Source of the DNA: Myxococcota bacterium
GTDB lineage: Bacteria; Myxococcota_A; Polyangia; HGW-17
Direction of reading: 5' to 3'
Assembly (NCBI GenBank): GCA_018821745.1
Contig: JAHJLU010000289.1
Span: 1-19,882 of the forward strand
Length of the DNA: 19,882 nucleotides
Part shown: piece after piece, positions 1 through 6,502 of the stretch
Layout of the letters: each line of letters opens with the position of its first letter
Numbering within the stretch: position 1 is the first letter of the stretch
Position numbers and translations under genes: made by a program
Notes under the pieces: model-generated
Database searches by the model: none
The model's input: the letters and a program-made list of their open reading frames with translations, nothing else
What the model was told of the DNA's origin: nothing

Positions 1-375
1 ATGTCCTGTCAGCCCGGGGACGAGCCGGGTTGGGCACCTGTCGCCCGTTTCTCCATGGATCCGCTCTATGTCACCACTACCCAGGCAGTGACGGTGACCT
101 TTGACGGGAGGAAGTCCTGTGACGCACTTGATAATCCCGAGCTGTGCGACAACACGGAAGATGGTGACGGGTGTCCCTCCACCTGTCCCGGCGGGATCGA
201 GTATTCGTGGGATATCCCCGGGGCAGTGGGTGCGATTACACCCCTGAAGTCCAATTTCTCCATGGTGACCGCATCGGTCAGGATTACACGGCCCGTATCC
301 ATAACCCTTACCGTTACAGACTGTGACGGGCTGAAGGCGACCAAATCCCTCACTCTGGGAGTCTCTGTGCCCTGA
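1..375 (+). CDS. C-terminal part of a secreted PKD-like protein (5' end outside window)
   Basis: The reading frame is open from the first base to a TGA at 373-375 and gives 124 residues. The ATG at position 1 coincides with the window edge and has no visible upstream context, so it may be an internal codon of a longer gene. From about residue 14 the sequence reads like a single PKD/Ig-type beta sandwich: an ARFSMDP opening strand, a central YSWDIPG strand, and a closing segment with SITLTVTDCDG followed by a short tail. Two clusters of cysteines (a DALDNPELCD stretch and CPSTCPGG) suggest an extracytoplasmic, disulfide-bonded insert. There is no transmembrane segment. It converges on the TPR lipoprotein gene with an 18-bp gap. 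The PKD-like assignment is by pattern only; the function is unknown. Confidence 0.6.
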   Translation: MSCQPGDEPGWAPVARFSMDPLYVTTTQAVTVTFDGRKSCDALDNPELCDNTEDGDGCPSTCPGGIEYSWDIPGAVGAITPLKSNFSMVTASVRITRPVSITLTVTDCDGLKATKSLTLGVSVP

Positions 376-393
376 GTTGATTGTGCCAGGATT

Positions 394-1365
394 TTATTTT
401 TTGGGTTTATAGAGGCTTCGTTTGACGTTGCGGATTTTTCGATTGGGGTGGCGTGGATCCGGTGGAGCGATGAGCATCTCCGTCGTGACGCAGCCGTAGG
501 AGGGAAACAGCTTTCTGCACTGGGAGACTACCTTGAGGGCTTCACTCTTTGAACGGGCAGCCAGCAGCGTGCCGGCTCTGTCCAGGGCGCGGGCGCGAAC
601 AAAGCCGGGGAGGTTCTCCCTGAGCACCAGGGACTGAAACAGGGTGATTGCATCTCTGGTTTTACCCTTCATGACGAGCAGCTCACCCTGGGCGAGGAGG
701 TACTCCCCCTTATGGGGGCTGAGCTTCAATCCCTCCTCCAGAATTTTTCCGTAGAGGGTTGTCTGGCGATCATGGGACAGAGCCTCAAGGAGGGTGAGCC
801 TCGTCTGGTGATCGTCGACAAACTGTGCCAGGGCGCGGGTCAGTGTGCGCTTTGCGGGACCGTATTTACGCAGAGCAAGTTGTGCCCGACCCTTGAGGAG
901 TAAGAGGGACTGTTTCTCCCGGGGAGTTTTTGCCAGGGGCATCCCTTTTTTTACGGCAACAAGAACATCGGTCGCGCTGTTGAAAATGTGCGCCGCCCTG
1001 GCTCGCAGTTCCCAGTATTCGAAGGTTGTCCCCAGGGAAGTCTCCAGTTCCTTGAGGATGAGGAAGGCACTCCTCCCGTAGCCCAGGCTGATGTAAAGCC
1101 GGGCCTTCTTCATAACGTCCCGGGGGATGGTCATGACCGGAAGTTGAGCCTCCACCTTTTTGATCACGCTCTTGACCGCAGGTGCCGGTTTTTCAACCGG
1201 TGGGGGATTCACTGGGGGGGTGGCTGCGGCAACCATGGGCGCCGCCGGGGAGGAATTCATGGCGCTGGCGGTGGAAGGACTGGAGTGAGAGGAGGGCGGG
1301 ATTTCCTTGGTTTTGCACCCGGAGGCAGCGAAAACCATTAAAATCATAAGTGTTGTTTGTTTCAT
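394..1365 (-). CDS. TPR-repeat lipoprotein
   Basis: Predicted 323-residue lipoprotein. The frame is open further upstream to 1641, but the ATG at 1365 is preceded by GGGAGGT and directly opens a lipoprotein signal: MKQTTLMILMVFAASGCK, with an A-S-G-C lipobox at Cys18. A low-complexity Pro/Ala/Ser/Val linker of about 50 residues follows, typical of tethered lipoproteins. The remainder is helical, with TPR-like pairs (for example the YISLGYGRSAFLILKELE, LLLLKGRAQLALRKYGPAKR and LLAQGELLVMKGKTRDAITL segments). TPR proteins are usually interaction scaffolds; here the site would be the periplasmic face of the inner or outer membrane. The neighbour is a divergent TonB-like gene, which is consistent with an envelope role. 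The partner and substrate are unknown. The lipoprotein assignment is strong; the number of TPRs is uncertain. Confidence 0.82.
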   Translation of the reverse strand: MKQTTLMILMVFAASGCKTKEIPPSSHSSPSTASAMNSSPAAPMVAAATPPVNPPPVEKPAPAVKSVIKKVEAQLPVMTIPRDVMKKARLYISLGYGRSAFLILKELETSLGTTFEYWELRARAAHIFNSATDVLVAVKKGMPLAKTPREKQSLLLLKGRAQLALRKYGPAKRTLTRALAQFVDDHQTRLTLLEALSHDRQTTLYGKILEEGLKLSPHKGEYLLAQGELLVMKGKTRDAITLFQSLVLRENLPGFVRARALDRAGTLLAARSKSEALKVVSQCRKLFPSYGCVTTEMLIAPPDPRHPNRKIRNVKRSLYKPKK

Positions 1366-1368
1366 GGG

Positions 1369-1375
1369 ACCTCCC
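1369..1375 (-). promoter_or_regulatory. Ribosome binding site fixing the lipoprotein start
   Basis: On the minus strand GGGAGGT lies three bases before the ATG at 1365. The match to the anti-Shine-Dalgarno sequence, together with the signal peptide that begins at this ATG, favours this start over the longer open frame reaching 1641. Confidence 0.75.
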
Positions 1376-1382
1376 GAAAAAA

Positions 1383-1412
1383 ACCATACCACCGATCTGG
1401 GGGAAAGACCAA
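1383..1412 (-). promoter_or_regulatory. Candidate sigma-70-like promoter of the TPR lipoprotein gene
   Basis: On the minus strand TTGGTC (1407-1412) is followed after 18 bases by TATGGT (1383-1388). Transcription would begin near 1376, immediately upstream of the GGGAGGT ribosome binding site. The -35 box is poor. The -10 box is the same TATGGT hexamer seen in the xerD promoter at 14531-14536. It is inferred from pattern only. Confidence 0.35.
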
Positions 1413-1484
1413 TTTGTCTTCCTGTTGCCCTCTTTAGCAGAAAATTGAATAGAGTGTGGAAAAAGATAGGGTATTGAGCCATTG

Positions 1485-1490
1485 TATAAT
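1485..1490 (+). promoter_or_regulatory. Perfect -10 box upstream of the TonB-like gene
   Basis: A consensus TATAAT lies 38 bases before the ATG at 1529, which would put the transcription start near 1497. I see no convincing -35 hexamer at the usual distance; the bases there are A-rich. This may be an activator-dependent promoter, or the -10 match may be chance in an AT-rich spacer. Confidence 0.45.
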
Positions 1491-1528
1491 AGGGTTTATT
1501 ATGAGTGATTGCGTAACCGCCCCTCGAG

Positions 1529-2461
1529 ATGACCATGGCAACATCAAAGGAACATAGGAGAAAACCAGACCGCCTCTTGGCTGCTCTGCTTCTTGGGCTG
1601 TTGCTCCATGTGGGACTTATGGCACTGCTCTCGTGGCTCATGGGTTTCTCTCCCCCGGAGCCAAAGGTAAAAAAAGAGAAGCGGGTGGTGGTGGGTCTTC
1701 AGTTGCCCCGGTCTTCAACCAAAACCCACACGGTTCCACCCAAAAAAGAGGTGGAGAAGGCACCCGAGACCGATTATGTGAGCACGGTCAACTCCAACCC
1801 CGTAAATGAGACGGTGAACCGGACCCCTCGAAAGCATGTTCCCAGAAGGACAAAGAAACCGAACCCACGCCCTGAGAAACCCAAGAAACAGACCACGCCG
1901 GCTAAAAAAGAGCCCCGGGAGGCCCCGAAAAAACCGGGGGAGGTTGCTGTGCGGTCTGTGAAAAAGGTCCCTCAGGAGGCGAAGAAGGGGAAGGCCCTCA
2001 AATTGTTCCCTTCGGAAAAAGCGGTGGAGAAGATCCTCGGGATCTCCAGCAATGAATACGTACCGGGCGTCAAATCGGGCAAAGAGACCGTCCTTAAAAC
2101 CAAAAAGTGGGTCGGGGCCAGTTTCTTTCTGCGGGTCAAGGAGGCTGTCTCCCAGGTATGGGACCCGGGGACTGTCTATAAACTCCATGATCGCGATGGC
2201 AGTATTTACGGATTCAAGAGCTGGTTCACGGTGCTCAAAATCACTCTGGACACCAAGGGGCGGATCAAACGTATCTTCATCTCCAAGAACTCCGGCCTCC
2301 CCTTTCTGGATCAGGAGGCGCTGCGGGCGTTCAAGGTTGCGGCCCCATTCCCCAATCCCCCAAGGGAAATTGTTGATCCCAAAACCGGCCTCCTCACCTT
2401 CAGTTTTGGTTTCCTGGTGGAGGTGAACCGGAAAATGGAATTCAAACTCTTTAGATTCTGA
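1529..2461 (+). CDS. TonB/TolA-like energy-transducer protein
   Basis: A 310-residue protein with the classic TonB/TolA layout. There is a short basic cytoplasmic N-terminus and one transmembrane helix at about residues 15-38 (LLAALLLGLLLHVGLMALL). A long Pro/Lys/Glu-rich spacer at about 40-175 would span the periplasm. The C-terminal TonB-type domain (about 195-310) has SKNSGLPFLDQEALRAF and AAPFPNPP, matching the usual S-SG---LD-AA---A-PFP-PP pattern. Family members transmit proton-motive force from ExbB/ExbD to outer-membrane receptors, but no exbB, exbD or receptor gene is in the window. A second in-frame ATG at 1535 is a possible alternative start. It is followed after 16 bp by a radical SAM gene, so the two are probably co-transcribed. 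The family call is firm; the receptor and cargo are unknown. Confidence 0.85.
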   Translation: MTMATSKEHRRKPDRLLAALLLGLLLHVGLMALLSWLMGFSPPEPKVKKEKRVVVGLQLPRSSTKTHTVPPKKEVEKAPETDYVSTVNSNPVNETVNRTPRKHVPRRTKKPNPRPEKPKKQTTPAKKEPREAPKKPGEVAVRSVKKVPQEAKKGKALKLFPSEKAVEKILGISSNEYVPGVKSGKETVLKTKKWVGASFFLRVKEAVSQVWDPGTVYKLHDRDGSIYGFKSWFTVLKITLDTKGRIKRIFISKNSGLPFLDQEALRAFKVAAPFPNPPREIVDPKTGLLTFSFGFLVEVNRKMEFKLFRF

Positions 2462-2477
2462 CGAAAAGAGACACGCA

Positions 2478-3539
2478 ATGTGGGACAGACCCCTTGAGTA
2501 CGCCGTAATTGAAATAACCAATCGATGCAACCTTCGCTGCGCCTTCTGCGCCTCCAACTCGGGTCAGGCGCGTCCAGAATCCTTTTCCCTTGAAGAATGG
2601 AAAGAGGTGCTGGTCCAGTTGGCCGAGCTCGGTGGGCGAGAGATCACCCTCATCGGTGGGGAAATTTTTCTCTTCCCCCAGTGGGAGGAGGTGGCTCGCA
2701 CCGTTGTGGAGCTGGGTATGGAGCTGGTGATTATCACCAACGGGCTCCTGGTCAATGATGACATCTACGAGCGGATGACCGCGATCCCCGTGGCGACCTT
2801 CGGGGTGAGCCTCGACGGTCCCAATAAGGATGTCTATAAAAAATGCAGGGGAGTGGACGGCTTTGACCGGGCCCTGGCACTGCTGAAGAGACTGGTGGCC
2901 GATGGATACCCCCAGGTGAATGCGGTGACCACCTTCACCAACGCGAATTTTTTCGCATTCGACGAGTTTGGTCCCCTCCTGGAAAATACGGGGATCACCT
3001 GGCAGATCCAGATTGCCAATGCGGTCTCCCAGCGCTTTGAGCCGGAGCTCGCATTCTCCACGGCCCAGTATGCCCTCGCAACCGAGAAGATCTCAACGCT
3101 GCTCCTCGAGAGAAACGAGACCCTCTATCTGGCGCCCATGGATGATTTTGGCTATTTCCCCTTTGACGGTGCACTGCAGAATTATCATAGACACTGGGAG
3201 GGCTGCCAGGGTGGGCTCTCCGTGGTGGGCATCAGGTCCAACGGGGATCTGCTGCCCTGTCTCTCCATGGGAGACCCCTTTATCGTTGGGAATCTGCGGG
3301 AAATTTCCCTGGAGCAGGCGTGGCATTCATCCGAAGTTTTTTCTCTCTTTCGAAACAAGGAAAAAAATCTGACCGGTGAATGCGCATTGTGCCCCAAGGC
3401 CCTGGACTGCAGGGCGGGATGCAGCGCCATGGCCTTCACCAGCACCGGCTCGGTTCATGACAATCGCTACTGCATGCGAAGGATCAGTGTGGACCGGGCT
3501 CTCCTGGCCATGGATGGTCTGAACCCCTTGGGATTGTAA
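2478..3539 (+). CDS. Radical SAM enzyme with C-terminal SPASM-type cysteine domain
   Basis: A 353-residue radical SAM protein. The 4Fe-4S/SAM motif is CNLRCAFC (C17, C21, C24), followed by an IGGEIF glycine motif (60-65) and an ITNG strand at about 86-89. The C-terminal region carries seven further cysteines (C243, C261, C302, C305, C311, C315, C332), including CALCPKALDCRAGC, which is the arrangement of SPASM domains that bind auxiliary Fe-S clusters. SPASM enzymes commonly modify ribosomal peptides or protein side chains, and some act in heme d1 or cofactor synthesis. It lies 16 bp behind the TonB-like gene with only a weak purine-rich ribosome binding site (AAAAGAG). No candidate precursor peptide is visible in either flanking gap. 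The substrate is not recognisable from sequence. Confidence 0.88.
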   Translation: MWDRPLEYAVIEITNRCNLRCAFCASNSGQARPESFSLEEWKEVLVQLAELGGREITLIGGEIFLFPQWEEVARTVVELGMELVIITNGLLVNDDIYERMTAIPVATFGVSLDGPNKDVYKKCRGVDGFDRALALLKRLVADGYPQVNAVTTFTNANFFAFDEFGPLLENTGITWQIQIANAVSQRFEPELAFSTAQYALATEKISTLLLERNETLYLAPMDDFGYFPFDGALQNYHRHWEGCQGGLSVVGIRSNGDLLPCLSMGDPFIVGNLREISLEQAWHSSEVFSLFRNKEKNLTGECALCPKALDCRAGCSAMAFTSTGSVHDNRYCMRRISVDRALLAMDGLNPLGL

Positions 3540-3572
3540 TAGAAACCCGAGAAAAGACCCGGGCAGAAACAA

Positions 3573-4106
3573 TCAGAAGAGAATAATGCGCAGGAGGAGA
3601 TCGTTGAACTCCTTCTCCCGCTTTTCGCAGATGCCCTTGACCTTGAGCTTTTTATCCTTGGCGCTCATCTTGGCGATACTGCACGAGAAGGTGAACAGCA
3701 GTCCCCGCTGTCCATGCTTGATATGCACCATGGAGATCACCTTCTTTTTCCGCTTTGCACGGTAGGAGATACCCATGGGCTTTCCCATCACCACGAGGTG
3801 GCTCCTGGAGATGATCTTGAATTTTCTTTTCTTCAGGTAGTTCAAAGACCACTGGGCCCACTTCTTTTCGTCCATAGTCGGTTCGAGGGCCTCCGTGGCA
3901 AAAATAATCCGGGCGCCCACGGGGTGAAGCAGGATGGTTTTTATGGTGGAGATGGGATTGAAGGAGCCGCGAAGCCAGTTCCGCGGGAGGGGAAACCGCA
4001 CCCCGTAGTTTTTGAAGATGGCCCAGTTATTGGAGACCGCCTGTGCCTTGTATGACCCCAGGAGGGTGACACAGAAGATCAGAAGAGCCAGGGGGCGCAC
4101 TGACAT
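3573..4106 (-). CDS. Small secreted protein of unknown function
   Basis: A 177-residue protein with a signal peptide at about 1-24 (LALLIFCVTLLGSYKAQA, likely cut after AQA). The mature part is rich in Lys and Arg and begins with NYGVRFPLPRNW, a pattern that recalls PsbP/DUF1795-like small periplasmic proteins that fold as a beta sandwich; I cannot confirm that relationship. There are only a few cysteines and no further transmembrane segment. Its ATG lies 4 bp behind the aminotransferase stop with a GGTAGG ribosome binding site, so it is almost certainly the second gene of a two-gene operon. It converges on the radical SAM gene with a 33-bp gap that lacks an obvious terminator. No function is assigned. 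Confidence 0.7.
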   Translation of the reverse strand: MSVRPLALLIFCVTLLGSYKAQAVSNNWAIFKNYGVRFPLPRNWLRGSFNPISTIKTILLHPVGARIIFATEALEPTMDEKKWAQWSLNYLKKRKFKIISRSHLVVMGKPMGISYRAKRKKKVISMVHIKHGQRGLLFTFSCSIAKMSAKDKKLKVKGICEKREKEFNDLLLRIILF

Positions 4107-4110
4107 GTGC

Positions 4111-5346
4111 CTACCAGGTTTTTACCAGGAAGGGAGTGATCTCTTCGGTTTCCGAGAGGGCGCTGCTGGCCGTATTGCTGGCTTTCTGGGCCCGTGCCAG
4201 GACAAAGCGCAGGTGTCCGAGGAACTGGTTGATCATGTCGAAGGAGAGGTTCCCCATGTTGGAGACCTGGAAAAATTTATTTTCGAGATCATCTTTGCAG
4301 TTGTAAAGGATGTATCCGAATTCCTTCATCTGGGAGTAGAGATCCGTGAAGTTGATGTACTCGGGAACTTTGACAATGGAGAGGGTGTTGGATTCGTTTC
4401 CGAAGTTGGTCAAAAATTCAAATCCCAGATCCAGAAAGCCGTTACGCATAAAGGCTTTTTTCTGTTTGTACATGGCAAGGCGTTTTTCCAGCGTATCTTC
4501 CAGGAGCTCATCAATGGCGGCATCGAGGGCAAAGAAGCTGGAGACAGCAGGCGTAAACGGGGTCTGCTCCTGCTCAGTTGCATATTTTCTATAGCGACGA
4601 AGGTCGAGATAGTAGAGCCGGGGTTCAATGGTCTCCATTACTTTCCACGCACGGCTGTTTACGCAGACAAAGGCGACGCCGGCGATGGCGTGGATGGCTT
4701 TATTGGCTGAGGAGAGGCAGACGTCGATGTTGTCGCGAACGACATCTAAATCTTCAGCGCCCAGCGAGGAGACTGCATCGACGATGAAAAGTGCATTGTA
4801 TTTGCGGCACAGGGCGCCGATGGCGTTGATGGGGTTGAGCAGCCCCACCGAGGTCTCATGGTGGGCCATCATGACGGCGGCGATCTCGGGATCTGCCGCA
4901 AGTTTTTCCTCGATGAGGTCCACGTCGACGTTGTTGGCCCAGCCGAAGTTGCACTCTACGATATCCATTTTATGGACATTGGCGACCTCGAGGTAGCGCT
5001 CACCGAAAGCACCGTTGACGATGATGAGAACTTTTTTGTTCCTGGGGATGGCGGAGGCGATGGAGGCCTCAATAGCTGACGTCCCGCTGCCGGTGATGGG
5101 GAGCACTTCATGCTCTTCGTTACCGCGGAAGACACTCTTGAGCTTGCTCCGAAGATTTTCCACCAGAACCGAGAAGTCGATGTCCCGGTGACACATGTCG
5201 TGGTGAACCAGGGCAGCCTTTACCCGGGGGCTGGTGAGCACGGGCCCCGGGTTGAGGAGCACGTAGCTGCTGGCTTTTTTATTGTAGTTGAGGATTCCTT
5301 CGATGTAGCCGAGTACGCGGGTGGAATCGTCATGGGTTCTATTCAT
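4111..5346 (-). CDS. PhnW-like class V aminotransferase (2-aminoethylphosphonate-pyruvate transaminase family)
   Basis: A 411-residue fold-type I PLP enzyme. The N-terminal LLNPGPVLTSPRV, the GSGTS phosphate-binding turn (86-90), HHETSVGLLNPI (162-173), FIVDAVSSLG with Asp190 (PLP ring nitrogen), and SSANK with Lys216 (Schiff base) are all in the order found in the PhnW/alanine-glyoxylate aminotransferase group. The HHET-LNPI and SSANK motifs point specifically to PhnW. PhnW interconverts 2-aminoethylphosphonate and phosphonoacetaldehyde. The start is supported by GAGGTGA six bases upstream. It has about 40 more residues than typical PhnW, in an N-terminal extension and a Ser/Thr-rich C-terminal tail. 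No pepM, ppd or phnX gene is nearby, so its real substrate could be another amino acid or aldehyde. The family call is strong; the specificity is uncertain. Confidence 0.82.
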   Translation of the reverse strand: MNRTHDDSTRVLGYIEGILNYNKKASSYVLLNPGPVLTSPRVKAALVHHDMCHRDIDFSVLVENLRSKLKSVFRGNEEHEVLPITGSGTSAIEASIASAIPRNKKVLIIVNGAFGERYLEVANVHKMDIVECNFGWANNVDVDLIEEKLAADPEIAAVMMAHHETSVGLLNPINAIGALCRKYNALFIVDAVSSLGAEDLDVVRDNIDVCLSSANKAIHAIAGVAFVCVNSRAWKVMETIEPRLYYLDLRRYRKYATEQEQTPFTPAVSSFFALDAAIDELLEDTLEKRLAMYKQKKAFMRNGFLDLGFEFLTNFGNESNTLSIVKVPEYINFTDLYSQMKEFGYILYNCKDDLENKFFQVSNMGNLSFDMINQFLGHLRFVLARAQKASNTASSALSETEEITPFLVKTW

Positions 5347-5409
5347 TTCATCACCTCAGTGGGAGTTCGGGTTTAGCCAAAATACTGCTGCTCTCTGGCT
5401 GCAAATATT

Positions 5410-5430
5410 GGGCCAAATTCTACTGGGCCA
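5410..5430. repeat. Paired GGGCCA direct repeats near the predicted transcription start
   Basis: GGGCCA occurs at 5410-5415 and 5425-5430, 15 bp apart start to start. Both copies lie around the predicted transcription start of the aminotransferase operon. The first copy sits in a TTGGGCCAA near-palindrome. They could form an operator, but two hexamers are weak evidence. Confidence 0.2.
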
Positions 5431-5433
5431 GAA

Positions 5434-5461
5434 TAAATAGTGATGCGTCCCGCGGTTGCAA
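5434..5461 (-). promoter_or_regulatory. Candidate sigma-70-like promoter of the aminotransferase operon
   Basis: On the minus strand TTGCAA (5456-5461) is followed after 16 bases by TATTTA (5434-5439). The predicted start is near 5427, leaving a leader of about 80 bases. The surrounding 5347-5614 gap is AT-rich and otherwise holds no convincing gene. Confidence 0.4.
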
Positions 5462-5585
5462 TAAAAAAATGAAAGCAATTGAAAATATTGGTTAATAAAA
5501 ATGCAAGGGGGGTACATGGTCAGGGACGCAAAGAGATGAGCGGTATGGATTTCCTCTCTCCTTGAAAAATCTGTCAGAATTCTAA

Positions 5586-5605
5586 CACCTGTTTAACAGC
5601 AGGTG
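5586..5605 (-). repeat. Inverted repeat behind the nucleotidyltransferase-like gene
   Basis: CACCTG (5586-5591) and CAGGTG (5600-5605) can form a 6-bp stem with an 8-base loop, 9 bp beyond the stop of the minus-strand nucleotidyltransferase-like gene. A T-run in that direction appears only about 16 bases later (5565-5569), so it is not a clean intrinsic terminator. An overlapping palindrome, CTGTTTAACAG, offers an alternative fold. Confidence 0.3.
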
Positions 5606-5614
5606 AACACAGTG

Positions 5615-6502
5615 TCATGCACGTTCAATCAACCATAAAATCCGCTCACTCCATGACTTTTGGAGAAGGAGCCGCAGGAGGACTGTCGCGGGAAAATGGG
5701 GAACCCGCCCCAAGAGCGCTGCCCGAGTCAGGAGTATGGTCCCCCGAGGGAGGAGGGAGAGATCCTCCCTCGCCGGATCTGCTCCGAGCTCTCCGGGGAA
5801 AAACAGATCCACGAGTCCCGTTGCGATTTGAAAACTGGCTGTTAACCCCCAGCTGTTGCAGAGAATCTCCGCACGCTTGAGGGTGCCGGGGTATGAGCGC
5901 TCCAGGAGCAACAGGTCGAGGGCCCACAGTGGTGGATGGAGGAAAGAGTGATTTCGGGCGTGGAGGATGGCAAAGGCGGCGTGGTGCTCCGGTGCAGGTC
6001 GCCACAGGGTGCTGTCGCCAAAGGGGACAGGTTCGCCCGAAGCTATCAGGGCGCGTATAATGGAGGGATCGTCCGAGAAATCCCTGGTGGTGGCGTAGTG
6101 GAGCTCCACAGTGGGGCTGCCGGCCTTGTTCAGCGTGACGTGGATGGGAGTCCTGATGGGAGGGGTGGTGCTTACATAACCCAGGTCCAGAAGAAGGTTC
6201 AGACATTCTGCGAAGGAGGGGCTCTCCACGAATAGATCAATGTCCGAGAAGGGGCGGGAAAAGAGGGTCGGGTAGACATCGGTGGCGAAGGCCAGCCCCT
6301 TGACGACAACGTGGGGGATTTTCGCTTCGCTGAGGGTGTCAAACAGGGAATAGCACGCTTCCAAATGAGAGAGGAGCCGGTACTTCCAGGCCACCAGGGA
6401 GCGCTTGTATTGATCTTTGGCGACGCCGGTTTCACTGAGATAGGGGAAAAAATGGGGATCAGAGATGACGCACTGATGTGGCCGTGGCCAGGGAGCCGTC
6501 AT
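5615..6502 (-). CDS. Nucleotidyltransferase-fold protein (PF14907-like)
   Basis: A 295-residue protein. Residues 62-91 carry the signature of the uncharacterised nucleotidyltransferase family PF14907: VVVKGLAFATDVYP, then RPFSDIDLFV with the metal-binding Asp-x-Asp pair at D87 and D89. A helical region and a C-terminal segment rich in Leu follow. Members of this family are often found in exopolysaccharide and secondary-metabolite clusters, but their nucleotide and acceptor substrates are generally unknown. Its ATG overlaps the stop of the upstream glycosyltransferase as ATGA, which indicates translational coupling and a shared pathway. No third acidic residue could be assigned with confidence. 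It is probably a cytoplasmic enzyme modifying a sugar or polymer intermediate; that role is inferred from context. Confidence 0.72.
   Translation of the reverse strand: MTAPWPRPHQCVISDPHFFPYLSETGVAKDQYKRSLVAWKYRLLSHLEACYSLFDTLSEAKIPHVVVKGLAFATDVYPTLFSRPFSDIDLFVESPSFAECLNLLLDLGYVSTTPPIRTPIHVTLNKAGSPTVELHYATTRDFSDDPSIIRALIASGEPVPFGDSTLWRPAPEHHAAFAILHARNHSFLHPPLWALDLLLLERSYPGTLKRAEILCNSWGLTASFQIATGLVDLFFPGELGADPAREDLSLLPRGTILLTRAALLGRVPHFPATVLLRLLLQKSWSERILWLIERA

Noticed and set aside
1366..1641. N-terminal extension of the TPR lipoprotein frame
   Set aside because: The extension lacks protein-like character, would overlap the divergent TonB gene start, and the internal ATG at 1365 has both a ribosome binding site and a signal peptide with lipobox.
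1715..2557. 280-codon open frame antisense to the TonB-like gene
   Set aside because: It mirrors the Pro/Lys-rich spacer of the TonB-like protein as Phe/Leu/Arg runs, with no motif or ribosome binding site.
3540..3572. Terminator or RiPP precursor gene in the gap behind the radical SAM gene
   Set aside because: The gap is only 33 bp. It holds a CCCGGG palindrome but no T-run and no coding capacity.
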